54,952 bases of DNA from contig CAJUQA010000021.1 of assembly GCA_910588375.1 (NCBI GenBank), forward strand, positions 1-54,952. The letters are read 5' to 3'. Of the stretch, positions 7,767 to 15,742 are shown piece by piece. This DNA is from an uncultured Odoribacter sp. Its GTDB lineage: Bacteria > Bacteroidota > Bacteroidia > Bacteroidales > Marinifilaceae. How positions within the stretch are numbered: position 1 is the first letter of the stretch; the number at the start of each line of letters is the position of its first letter. The translations under genes and the position numbers were made by a program. The notes under the pieces were generated by a model that was not told the DNA's origin, ran no database searches, and saw only the letters and a program-made list of their open reading frames with translations.

Positions 7767-9281
7767 TTATTTCATCTCTGCCAGTTCCTTGCCTGCCTCA
7801 ATTAAAGTTTTCAAGCTGTTCCGGTCTTTATTTTTCATATAAATATTCCAGACGGCCTGATTGGGTGCAAGCGTCAGTAACTCCATATAAGAAAACTCGG
7901 ACAATGCTTTTTGCAGGATAACAACCTGTTGCCGCCCGACAGCCTGCTGAAGCATCAATAATACGACTGGAGAGTGCAGCAGTTCTTCAATATTCATCAC
8001 AATCCCGCCGTAACTTTCTTTCATACCGGAAGCCATCACAGTTTTACTCCAGGGATTTTTAACCGCTTTTCCCAAATTACGGTAGATTTCCGGGTCATTT
8101 GTGAGATAAAACAAATTTCCCTCTTTCACGCCGAAATAAAAGTCCATCATCTGGATACCGAATTCATAGCGATGTCCGCCTTTTTCTTTCAAAACACCCC
8201 AACTTCCCAGGTTCTTTTTCAGGACATCGGCCATAAGATCGGCAGGATAACCATCTTTTACCTGAGCATATACCAACACATTCGGCATCCCCATAGCAGA
8301 CAGGCCTGTAATTCCATAAGCCATATCCCCGTCCAGTGAGGCCAGGAGTCTCTTCACCATCACCGGATCTATCATAGGCATATTCTGCCAAAAGCCAGTT
8401 TGTTCCAGTACTTTGTTCACCTTCTCTCCCCGGCAATTATACAGGGCACACAGCAACGTCGATGCCGGATAACAGGTCAGAAAGCGTTCCGTAACCTTTT
8501 CCATGTAATTCCCTTGTTCCAACAATGCCTGCATCACTGCAGGATCGGAAGCCCTAAGCGTGTATTGCAGACTCACTCTGCCCTCCTCGAAGTTCAAACT
8601 GCCGTTAACACTCATTTGATTCACGTCGAAGTCCGGACAGGTCATATACATCATAAAGTTGCTTTTTATACTTTCCGGTAAACTTCTCATAGGAAATAGC
8701 ATCTCTATATCATTCTTCCCTTCCAGCATTTTTTGAAAACCAGGGTCGTCAGCTATGCTTCTCTCCTTTCTCTCCATTATCCGCAATGCATATTCCTGGG
8801 CACGTTTCAAATTGTATGACATCGTACAGTATAAAACACGGGAATCAAACAGGCAGACAATATCTCCGGAAACTATCGTCTCGTTATATTTTCCCTTGGT
8901 TGCCAACGGCGTACACATTCCCTCTTTCTCCGCACTCGCAAACATATTCCGGAGTTTATCCGCGTCTTTCACTTTAGCGACAAACGCAGCATTTCCTCCC
9001 ACACTGTCCAAGACGAAAAAAACATAATCGGAAAAATCGATCCCCGATTCGCCCACATTTGTTAAAATCTTTTGCAATCCTAAAAAACCGGTCAGACGCT
9101 CCTGCATGGACGTCGTTATTTCGCCTTTCTTTATTAGTCGATTCACATGTATGGCACACACGCCTCTGCTATTGGCAGGAATCACATCATAATAATGGCC
9201 GGAAACATCCGGTTTTTGACAACTGCATACCACCCAAAAGCTAACAATAGCCACACCGAACAGTAAAAAAAGTTTTTTCAT
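7767..9281 (-). CDS. DUF4836 family lipoprotein
   Basis: A 504-residue exported protein. The N-terminal signal ends in a lipobox-like VVCSC near residues 17-21, predicting lipidation and anchoring in the envelope. The rest matches my recollection of the Bacteroidetes DUF4836 family: an opening about internal storage of state (YYDVIPANSRGVCAIHV), repeated beta-alpha blocks and a segment near 300-330 ending in LDGDMAYGITG. No function is established for the family. It is the first gene of an operon with an ABC ATPase and permease, which suggests a role in the same envelope process. A -7 element lies about 30 bp upstream. Confidence 0.8.
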   Translation of the reverse strand: MKKLFLLFGVAIVSFWVVCSCQKPDVSGHYYDVIPANSRGVCAIHVNRLIKKGEITTSMQERLTGFLGLQKILTNVGESGIDFSDYVFFVLDSVGGNAAFVAKVKDADKLRNMFASAEKEGMCTPLATKGKYNETIVSGDIVCLFDSRVLYCTMSYNLKRAQEYALRIMERKERSIADDPGFQKMLEGKNDIEMLFPMRSLPESIKSNFMMYMTCPDFDVNQMSVNGSLNFEEGRVSLQYTLRASDPAVMQALLEQGNYMEKVTERFLTCYPASTLLCALYNCRGEKVNKVLEQTGFWQNMPMIDPVMVKRLLASLDGDMAYGITGLSAMGMPNVLVYAQVKDGYPADLMADVLKKNLGSWGVLKEKGGHRYEFGIQMMDFYFGVKEGNLFYLTNDPEIYRNLGKAVKNPWSKTVMASGMKESYGGIVMNIEELLHSPVVLLMLQQAVGRQQVVILQKALSEFSYMELLTLAPNQAVWNIYMKNKDRNSLKTLIEAGKELAEMK

Positions 9282-9311
9282 ATTCTTCTGTTTTAAATCT
9301 CTATTCAGTTA

Positions 9312-9319
9312 CAAAGCTA
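9312..9319 (-). promoter_or_regulatory. -7 element of the DUF4836-ABC operon
   Basis: On the minus strand this reads TAGCTTTG, matching TAnnTTTG. It predicts a transcript start about 25 bases before the DUF4836 ATG. Confidence 0.65.
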
Positions 9320-9401
9320 TGAAAAATCTCCGTACGGTAACCTTTTTAGGGAACATCCGTTATAATTTCCATAAAAACCACAACTAAAAACTCAAAACAG
9401 T

Positions 9402-10070
9402 ATGAACACAACATCCCCCCATGCGGCTTATGGAGTCCTCCTTTCCTCCAATACCGTCAATGCCAGAGGTGAGAATAACACCTTCCAATTGCAGCCGCTT
9501 CCTTACACACAGGACGCGCTGGCACCGTACATCAGTGAACGCACGATACAGTTCCATTACGGAAAACACCTCGCTGGTTATATAGAAAACACGAATAAAC
9601 AGAAAGCGGGCACGGAGTTTGAAAACATGACCATAGAAGAAATCATGCTCCATGCCGACGGAGGTTTATTCAACAATGCAGCACAGGTATATAATCATTA
9701 TTTCCAATTCGAAGCCTTACAGCCCCATCGGGAAAAGGAAGACACGCCTTGTGAAAAAACAGCGGAAGCCATACGGAAAGAGTTCGGCAGTTTCGACGAA
9801 TTCAAAGCACGGTTCACCCAGGCTGCCGTGACTCTGTTCGGTTCAGGATATGCCTGGCTGACAGTGAATCCGCAAGAGAACAAATTGGAAATCATACAGA
9901 CGCATAATGCGGAAAATCCGTTAAAAGAAGGCAAAATCCCGTTATTAAACCTGGACGTGTGGGAACATGCCTATTATCTGGACGTACAGAACCTCAGAGC
10001 AAAATATGTGGAAAATTTCTGGAAAATTGTCAATTGGAAAGCCGTGGAGCAAAGATATAAATGCCTGTAA
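9402..10070 (+). CDS. sodB: Fe/Mn superoxide dismutase with an N-terminal extension
   Basis: A 222-residue enzyme that converts superoxide to oxygen and hydrogen peroxide. Metal ligands are H52 (FHYGKH), H99 (NHYFQF), D185 and H189 (DVWEHAYY). Whether iron or manganese is used cannot be read directly; in Bacteroides the related enzyme accepts either. The usual start of the family corresponds to TFQLQPLPY at about residue 27. The preceding 26 residues form an unusual polar extension that is not a convincing signal peptide. No later in-frame Met lies before the catalytic core, so ATG 9402 is kept. It is monocistronic, with a terminator directly after. Confidence 0.93.
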   Translation: MNTTSPHAAYGVLLSSNTVNARGENNTFQLQPLPYTQDALAPYISERTIQFHYGKHLAGYIENTNKQKAGTEFENMTIEEIMLHADGGLFNNAAQVYNHYFQFEALQPHREKEDTPCEKTAEAIRKEFGSFDEFKARFTQAAVTLFGSGYAWLTVNPQENKLEIIQTHNAENPLKEGKIPLLNLDVWEHAYYLDVQNLRAKYVENFWKIVNWKAVEQRYKCL

Positions 10071-10071
10071 A

Positions 10072-10098
10072 AAAAGGGGATGAAATTCATCCCCTTTT
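10072..10098. terminator. Bidirectional terminator between sod and the S46 peptidase gene
   Basis: GGGGATGAA at 10076-10084 pairs with TTCATCCCC at 10086-10094. It is flanked by an A run and a T run, so it works for both convergent genes. Confidence 0.85.
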
Positions 10099-10105
10099 CC
10101 AATTT

Positions 10106-12259
10106 CTACCGGATTATCTCCATTTCCTCAAGCAAATGCCCCGCCCCGGCCACTTTGTCAATCACAAAAAGGACGTAACGAATATCCACCGCTATATTCC
10201 GGCAAATCTCCGGGTCATACTGCATGTCCGACATCACACCTTCCCAAGCACGGTCAAAATTAATACCAATCAAATGCCCTTCGGCGTTTAACACGGGACT
10301 GCCGGAATTACCTCCCGTCGTATGGTTATTGGCTATAAAACAAACCGGCACTTCCCCGTCCTGTGTGTAAGGTCCGAAGTCTTTCCGGGCATACACATCC
10401 CGCAATACCTGCGGTATGTTATAATCGTATATCTCCGGTCGGTCTTTTTCCATAATACCTGTCAGTGTCGTATAATAAGTATAATTCACCCCATCCGCAG
10501 GCGAATATCCGCCTACTTTTCCATAAGCTACCCTCAGCGTGGAATTTGCATCCGCATAATGTACTTTCTCCGGATTCATTTCCATCAGTCCAGCCAACCA
10601 CAAACGGTTTTCATTTTTCAACTCTGTCTCTATTTTCGTCAGTTCCGGCAAAATCCGGTGGAGTGTAAACTCCCGAATTGAAGAAGCAAGCCGGAAAACC
10701 GGGTCTTTCTCAATCTTGCGCAAAGCCTTTTCGTCACAACTTCCCAAAATAGCCATCACACCTTGCGGGGTGTCGAAAGAAGATTTTTTAAACAATTCCG
10801 CAGCATAGCGTTCATAATCTCCTGCCTGTCGGGCTTTCCCGACCTCTTCCGGAATCCATTCCCCAGGCAGATTGGCGTTGTATAACTGCAACATTTCCAC
10901 CAAAATCCGCCGGTCTGTTTCCGCATCGTAATTTTTGAAAAAAGCGTCAGTCTCCCGGCGTAATACCTCCTTACACATTGCCTGTTCTTTCTTTTTAATG
11001 CAATTGCTCACCCGCCCCTGTACCTTTTCCGCCAAAGTGATAATCTCCGCACCCCTCAGTCCTGCTTCACTTGCATACACATATGCCCGGATTAAATCCT
11101 CTCTACGGTTATACAAATCCTTGTACCTTTCAATTATACCTTCATAACGTTTGTTGCCTTTCGCCCATTTGATAAACTCTGCCTCCTGTTTTTCCTTTTT
11201 TGCGACGGTATGAAACCGTTTCAATCCTTTGATTTCACCCTGCCACTTTTTCCAGGCATTGGCCACCCCGGCAGCCTTGGCGGCATATTTTATCCGGGTC
11301 AATTCACTCCGGTTCATCGCTTCGTTCATCACATTCAGTTTAGCCGTACGGATAGCCACCTTATGGGGATTTTCAACCTCTATCAGTTGCCGGATGGCAT
11401 AGGATGGCAAATATTCATTGGTTGTTCCGGGATAGCCGAAAATCATCGTAAAATCACCTTCCTTTATTCCTTGGGTTGAAATTTTAAAAAAAGTATCCGG
11501 ATGATACGGCCGGTTTTTCTCAGAATACCCTGACGGCTCATTGTTTTCATCTGCATATACCCTTAACACTGAAAAATCTCCGGTATGCCGAGGCCACATC
11601 CAATTATCGGTATCTCCTCCGAATTTCCCGATAGCCGAAGCAGGAGCCCCCACCAAACGCACATCCTTGAAGATGCGGAACACCGACATAAAAAATTGAT
11701 TTCCGTTAAAATACGGCTTGATATTGGCCCGTAAATTACTTCCTTCCGTAGCTCTGCGCTCAATTACCCGGGATAGGCTGTCGATTTTCCTATTTCTATC
11801 CCGAATGTCCAACCCTTCGTCCAACTGACTCATTATTTGCTCTGTTACATCTTCTATCCTCACCAAAATGGAAACCGTTATTCCCGGATTCGCCAGTTCC
11901 TCGTTTCTGTTTTTAGCCCAGAAACCATCCCGCAGGTAATTATGTTCCAAAGAAGAATGACTCTGAATCATATCGAAGGAGCAGTGATGATTTGTCACCA
12001 GCAGCCCTTCTGCACTGATAAACTCCCCGGTACAGAAATGATGGAAAGGACTTCCTTCCCTTCCCAACCCGACAACCGCATCTTTCAGTGAAGCCCGGTT
12101 TATATCATAAATATCTTCTGCGGTTAATTTAAATCCCTTTTTCTGCATATCTTCGATATTGTATTTCTTCAGCAACATCGGAATCCACATTCCTTCGTCA
12201 GCCTTACAATATCCCGCCCATAAGCACAACACGGATAGAAACGAAATCCATTTTTTCAT
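10106..12259 (-). CDS. S46 family dipeptidyl-peptidase, DPP11-like
   Basis: A 717-residue periplasmic exopeptidase that removes dipeptides from peptide N-termini, feeding amino-acid fermentation. A signal peptide ends near residue 20. The chymotrypsin-like catalytic His is H92 (TNHHC), the Asp region is FGGDTDNWMWPRH near 225-235, and the Ser is S652 (TTGGNSGSP). R670 (INFDRAWEG) lies 18 residues after the Ser, the same spacing I recall between S655 and R673 of Porphyromonas DPP11. That Arg favours Asp/Glu at P1, whereas DPP7 has Gly. Specificity is therefore inferred as DPP11-like. It is the last gene of a five-gene operon, 25 bp after maf. Confidence 0.92.
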   Translation of the reverse strand: MKKWISFLSVLCLWAGYCKADEGMWIPMLLKKYNIEDMQKKGFKLTAEDIYDINRASLKDAVVGLGREGSPFHHFCTGEFISAEGLLVTNHHCSFDMIQSHSSLEHNYLRDGFWAKNRNEELANPGITVSILVRIEDVTEQIMSQLDEGLDIRDRNRKIDSLSRVIERRATEGSNLRANIKPYFNGNQFFMSVFRIFKDVRLVGAPASAIGKFGGDTDNWMWPRHTGDFSVLRVYADENNEPSGYSEKNRPYHPDTFFKISTQGIKEGDFTMIFGYPGTTNEYLPSYAIRQLIEVENPHKVAIRTAKLNVMNEAMNRSELTRIKYAAKAAGVANAWKKWQGEIKGLKRFHTVAKKEKQEAEFIKWAKGNKRYEGIIERYKDLYNRREDLIRAYVYASEAGLRGAEIITLAEKVQGRVSNCIKKKEQAMCKEVLRRETDAFFKNYDAETDRRILVEMLQLYNANLPGEWIPEEVGKARQAGDYERYAAELFKKSSFDTPQGVMAILGSCDEKALRKIEKDPVFRLASSIREFTLHRILPELTKIETELKNENRLWLAGLMEMNPEKVHYADANSTLRVAYGKVGGYSPADGVNYTYYTTLTGIMEKDRPEIYDYNIPQVLRDVYARKDFGPYTQDGEVPVCFIANNHTTGGNSGSPVLNAEGHLIGINFDRAWEGVMSDMQYDPEICRNIAVDIRYVLFVIDKVAGAGHLLEEMEIIR

Positions 12260-12284
12260 ATCAGACTATTTATTTGTTCAACAC

Positions 12285-12866
12285 TTATTTACACAATTCC
12301 ACCCCGAAATTTTTCAATTGCCGGCAGAGTGTCTGCACCGGCAATCCCATTACATTATAAAAAGAACCGTCAATCTTCTCTATACCTATATACCCGATCC
12401 ATTCCTGTATGCCGTAAGCTCCAGCCTTGTCGAAAGGTTTATAACGGTCCACATAATAAACTATCTCTTTCTCCGTCAAATCCCTGAAAAAGACCTCCGT
12501 AAAAACCGAACAACTTTTTTGCTCTCGACTTGTAGTCAGACAAAGCCCTGAAATAACGGTATGCTTATTTCCGGATAATTCCCGGAGCATTCCGATAGCC
12601 TGTTGCCGGTCATGAGGCTTACCCACCACTTTGTTGTGAATGGAGACAATCGTATCTGCCGTAATCAATAACTCATTTTCCAGCAAATCCTCTTTAAAAG
12701 CCGACGCTTTCAAGCATGCCAGATATTCCGGCACCTGCTCCACAGGCAAATTATCCGGATAAACTTCCGGCACCTCCCGGAGTCTCACTTCAAAGTCAAA
12801 TCCGGCTTCCCGCATCAATTGCTGCCGGCGAGGAGACGAAGAAGCCAATATTAATTTATACGCCAT
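12285..12866 (-). CDS. maf: Maf family nucleoside triphosphate pyrophosphatase
   Basis: A 193-residue house-cleaning enzyme that hydrolyses non-canonical or UTP/dTTP-type nucleotides to monophosphate and pyrophosphate. It shows the family start LILASSSPRRQQLM, an ITADTIV strand with the catalytic Asp, and KPFDKAGAYGIQ. The ATG at 12866 is preferred over a frame-open start at 12893 because homologues start there and GGAAGG precedes it. It follows the KdsC-like phosphatase gene by 10 bp, a gene order I recall as common in Bacteroidales. Substrate choice between YhdE-like and YceF-like types is not resolved; the Tyr/Gly-rich segment favours the dTTP/UTP type. Confidence 0.92.
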   Translation of the reverse strand: MAYKLILASSSPRRQQLMREAGFDFEVRLREVPEVYPDNLPVEQVPEYLACLKASAFKEDLLENELLITADTIVSIHNKVVGKPHDRQQAIGMLRELSGNKHTVISGLCLTTSREQKSCSVFTEVFFRDLTEKEIVYYVDRYKPFDKAGAYGIQEWIGYIGIEKIDGSFYNVMGLPVQTLCRQLKNFGVELCK

Positions 12867-12876
12867 ATCCTTCCCG

Positions 12877-13404
12877 TTACATACTCCTAACATAACAGCC
12901 CGTATCCATCCAATCCCCCCTGGCTTTCAACACCTGGGAAATAACATCCCGCACACAACCCATTCCGCCTTTCACATCCGAAATATAACGGGATATGGAT
13001 TTAATTTCCTCGCAGGCATCGGCCGGACAAACAGGCAAACCGACCTGCGTCATGACATTGTAGTCCGGTATATCATCCCCCATATACATGATTTCTTCCC
13101 GCTCCAATGAATATTTACAGACAATCTCGTCTAAAGCTTCCAGCTTATTCGCCACTTTCAGATATATATCCTGAATTCCCAATTTTTCCAGTCTTTCCCT
13201 TAAGCCGGGAGCCCCTCCGCCGGAAATAACGGCAATGACGTAGCCTTTACGCCCACTATACATAATCGCATAGCCGTCTTTGGCACATGACGTGCGGATC
13301 AGTTCCCCTTCCGGAGAAAGATTCATTTCATGCCGGGAAAGCACGCCATCTACATCAAAAATAAAAGCACGAATTTTTTTCAGTTCATCTTTAAAAAAAG
13401 CCAT
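12877..13404 (-). CDS. kdsC: KdsC-type HAD phosphatase
   Basis: A 175-residue HAD enzyme, probably 3-deoxy-D-manno-octulosonate-8-phosphate phosphatase, which makes free KDO for lipid A core synthesis. Motif I is FDVDGVL with nucleophile D17 and acid D19, motif II is ISGGGAPG, and motif III/IV includes YMGDDIPDYNVM. It lacks a cap domain, as in KdsC and related YrbI-like tetramers. The length is typical. It lies in an operon between the DUF2520 gene (27 bp upstream) and maf (10 bp downstream). A different sugar-phosphate substrate is possible because the closest HAD C1 relatives overlap in sequence. Confidence 0.85.
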   Translation of the reverse strand: MAFFKDELKKIRAFIFDVDGVLSRHEMNLSPEGELIRTSCAKDGYAIMYSGRKGYVIAVISGGGAPGLRERLEKLGIQDIYLKVANKLEALDEIVCKYSLEREEIMYMGDDIPDYNVMTQVGLPVCPADACEEIKSISRYISDVKGGMGCVRDVISQVLKARGDWMDTGCYVRSM

Positions 13405-13431
13405 ATTATTCGGTTTTTAATATACAATTCT

Positions 13432-14262
13432 TTACCACAGGGTTAGTGTCATTTGCGGATCTTCCGCAACACTTTTCGTTTCATTCTTCACCAATGACTC
13501 CTTAATGGAGTCGCTCAACAGAGAATATAAGGTCAGTAGTTTTTTATCATTTTTCAATAAACCTTTATGCTTGCCCAGTATACTTTCGTCATTTCTTCGG
13601 GCAGGACCTGTCTGTGCTTCTTCGGGCGACAACAACATTACTTTATGGGCTGTTTCAAAAATCAGAGGTCTCAAAAGAGAAAAATCCAGTCCCTCTTCTT
13701 CCAGCATTTTTCCGGCAATTCCATACAAATGATTGGTGAAATTATTAGCGAAAACAGCAGCCAAATGAAGTTTTCCCCGTTTGTCGGAAGAAATCTCCCG
13801 CACCTGTCCGGACAGTTGTTCTGCCATGGCCAGCAAGAGCGTACGGGAATTTTCATTAGAAGCCTCAATACACAACGGAACTTCCCTGAAATTCAAAACC
13901 CGTTTCTTGGAAAATGTCTGTAAAGGATACAAAACTCCGTAATTTTCCACATAAGCCTCGAACACCGACAACGGAACACTTCCGGATGTGTGAAGAATCA
14001 ACGCATTTTTATTTACACGAAGTCCCTTGAATACAGAGAGTAAAGAATCATCACTCACACAAAAAATATAAATATCACAATCCGGATAAACGGCAAACAG
14101 ATCGGCAGTATAACTGATACCTGTCTTTCTTCCCAATTCCCTTGCCGACTCGATACTACGGCTATATATCTGACAGAGATTCAGCCCCGCATTCAGCAAT
14201 GCCGGAGCCAAATGGTGCGCCACATTGCCGGCTCCAATCAATACAATTCTTTTAGTTGTCAT
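13432..14262 (-). CDS. Rossmann-fold protein with DUF2520 domain
   Basis: A 276-residue putative NAD(P)-binding oxidoreductase of unknown substrate. The N-terminal Rossmann domain begins with VLIGAGNVAHHLAP, and the C-terminal all-helical domain (about 135-270) fits DUF2520, with HLAAVFANNFTNHL and TGPARRND. The fold resembles ketopantoate or pyrroline-carboxylate reductases. A TTG lies two codons upstream, but the ATG at 14262 preceded by GGAA is preferred. The start overlaps the preceding gene by 11 bp, indicating translational coupling. It is followed by the KdsC-like gene in the same operon. Confidence 0.85.
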   Translation of the reverse strand: MTTKRIVLIGAGNVAHHLAPALLNAGLNLCQIYSRSIESARELGRKTGISYTADLFAVYPDCDIYIFCVSDDSLLSVFKGLRVNKNALILHTSGSVPLSVFEAYVENYGVLYPLQTFSKKRVLNFREVPLCIEASNENSRTLLLAMAEQLSGQVREISSDKRGKLHLAAVFANNFTNHLYGIAGKMLEEEGLDFSLLRPLIFETAHKVMLLSPEEAQTGPARRNDESILGKHKGLLKNDKKLLTLYSLLSDSIKESLVKNETKSVAEDPQMTLTLW

Positions 14263-14740
14263 TTCCAAAAGCGATATTTTTAGGTTTTATCCGTCCTTCT
14301 TTCAGGAATTGCACCAATCTGCCGCATGCCTTGCGAATATCTTCACAAAAAGTCTCCGCCACCAGTATCAGACATTTGTCTCTGACTTCCAAATGAGTAT
14401 ATCCTTCCTCCTGCCCAACATTCACTAACTTCAAGTCTCCTCCCGGAAGAAAAGTATGCGTCATTTGATTTCTTAGTTTATCGTATAGAAAATTGTTCTC
14501 ATTCAATAAACGGTAACGTCCTCCCAACAAATAACGCACGGCTGAGGCAAAACGACGAGCGGATTGTCCTTTGGCTTTCATCGGTTTCTGGTCCAGGAAT
14601 CCCCCCAAAACTTCCACCGTCTGCCCCATAATCACAAAATTCATATACATAAGCCCCGCCTGCTGCAATTTCTCCAGTTCCTCCAACACAACAGTACGCA
14701 GAAAAACTTCAATCCGCTCTATTTGTTCCTGATTTTCCAT
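14252..14740 (-). CDS. Uncharacterised helical protein, first gene of the maf operon
   Basis: A 162-residue soluble protein that I do not recognise. The first 50 residues are strongly helical with heptad-like Leu and Ile (residues 3-30). A segment LLGGRYRLLNENNFLYDKLRN at about 90-110 is followed by a THTFLPGGDL turn. No signal peptide or membrane segment is visible. Its stop codon lies inside the DUF2520 gene, so the two are translationally coupled. The -7 element upstream ends nine bases before the ATG, leaving almost no leader. Some relation to the DUF2520 protein is likely, but its activity is unknown. Confidence 0.75.
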   Translation of the reverse strand: MENQEQIERIEVFLRTVVLEELEKLQQAGLMYMNFVIMGQTVEVLGGFLDQKPMKAKGQSARRFASAVRYLLGGRYRLLNENNFLYDKLRNQMTHTFLPGGDLKLVNVGQEEGYTHLEVRDKCLILVAETFCEDIRKACGRLVQFLKEGRIKPKNIAFGNDN

Positions 14741-14748
14741 AAGTGAGC

Positions 14749-14756
14749 CAAAATTA
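14749..14756 (-). promoter_or_regulatory. -7 element of the five-gene maf operon
   Basis: The minus strand reads TAATTTTG, matching TAnnTTTG. It predicts a transcript start only a few bases before the ATG at 14740. It faces away from the promoter at 14801. Confidence 0.55.
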
Positions 14757-14800
14757 ACTCAAATAAATGAGAAGTACGAACATATCTGAACTCTATTTCT

Positions 14801-14808
14801 TATTTTTG
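14801..14808 (+). promoter_or_regulatory. -7 element of the class IV aminotransferase gene
   Basis: TATTTTTG matches TAnnTTTG and places the transcript start about 9 bases before the ATG at 14824. It therefore rules out the upstream in-frame ATG at 14767 as the start. Confidence 0.7.
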
Positions 14809-14823
14809 CCCAAAATTTACGGC

Positions 14824-15612
14824 ATGATATTAGTAAATAATATAGCACAAGATTCGGCCGGATTTTCTGAAAAAATACTGGAAAACGGCTTAAGCATATA
14901 TGAAGTGATACGGATTTTCAACAAGAAGCCTATATTCTTACAAGACAATCTCTTGAGGCTTGATAATTCATTAAAGAAATCAAATATTCATTTAGACCTG
15001 AAAACTCTTCATCTCCCGGATAAATTAGAACGCCTTATCTATCTGGAAAACATGGAAGAAGGAAACGTCAAATACGTCCTCCACTTTACAAACGGCCAAA
15101 TGACGGAATATCTTTACACAATCCCTCATTCTTATCCTTCTGCCGAAGCCTATCAGAAAGGCGTAGACACCATGACCTGCCAGGCCGTAAGACAAAATCC
15201 GGAAGTAAAATACCTTAATCCGGCCTTACGCCATCTAACCAATCAGTTGATTCACGACAATCATGTATATGAGGTGATTTTAGTCGATGACGAAGGATAT
15301 ATTACAGAAGGCTCCCGTTCAAATGTATTTTTTATCCGGCAAAATACATTATACACAACACCAACGGCTTATGTATTGCCTGGCACCAGTCGAAAAAGAG
15401 TATTTGACATTTGTAAAACAGAAAACATACATTTGGAAGAAAAACGGATAGAACAGACTACGCTGGCCGAATATGAGGCAGCTTTTATCACTGGCACCTC
15501 CCCATTGCTTCTTCCCATCCGGCGCATAGACTCCACTTTTTTTCATCCGGAGCATCCTTTACTCCGCCGATTGATGAACTGTTATTTTGCCCTTTTGGAA
15601 AAAACAGATTAA
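14824..15612 (+). CDS. PLP-dependent aminotransferase/lyase, class IV fold
   Basis: A 262-residue fold-type IV PLP enzyme. The candidate Schiff-base Lys is K129 (NPEVKYLN), and E162 (YITEGSRSN) should bind the pyridine nitrogen. The phosphate-binding segment is VLPGTSRKRVFD. Members include branched-chain and D-amino-acid aminotransferases and aminodeoxychorismate lyase (PabC). The short length and the K-x-L-N motif resemble PabC-like proteins, but no pabAB gene is near, so I leave the substrate open. An in-frame ATG 19 codons upstream lies before the promoter and is rejected. Confidence 0.82.
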   Translation: MILVNNIAQDSAGFSEKILENGLSIYEVIRIFNKKPIFLQDNLLRLDNSLKKSNIHLDLKTLHLPDKLERLIYLENMEEGNVKYVLHFTNGQMTEYLYTIPHSYPSAEAYQKGVDTMTCQAVRQNPEVKYLNPALRHLTNQLIHDNHVYEVILVDDEGYITEGSRSNVFFIRQNTLYTTPTAYVLPGTSRKRVFDICKTENIHLEEKRIEQTTLAEYEAAFITGTSPLLLPIRRIDSTFFHPEHPLLRRLMNCYFALLEKTD

Positions 15613-15655
15613 GAACTTTTAAATATAAATACTTTTATTTTTAAACATCTTTTTT

Positions 15656-15663
15656 TAATATTG
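15656..15663 (+). promoter_or_regulatory. Possible -7 element of the serine hydrolase gene
   Basis: TAATATTG differs from TAnnTTTG at one base. It would give a leader of about 75 bases before the ATG at 15743. The match is weak. Confidence 0.3.
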
Positions 15664-15742
15664 CAAAGTTAAATGATTGATATTACATCATTTGCTGTAA
15701 AATCAAAAGATTCTATCTGCAAATTTCCACTGTTTTGCCGGA

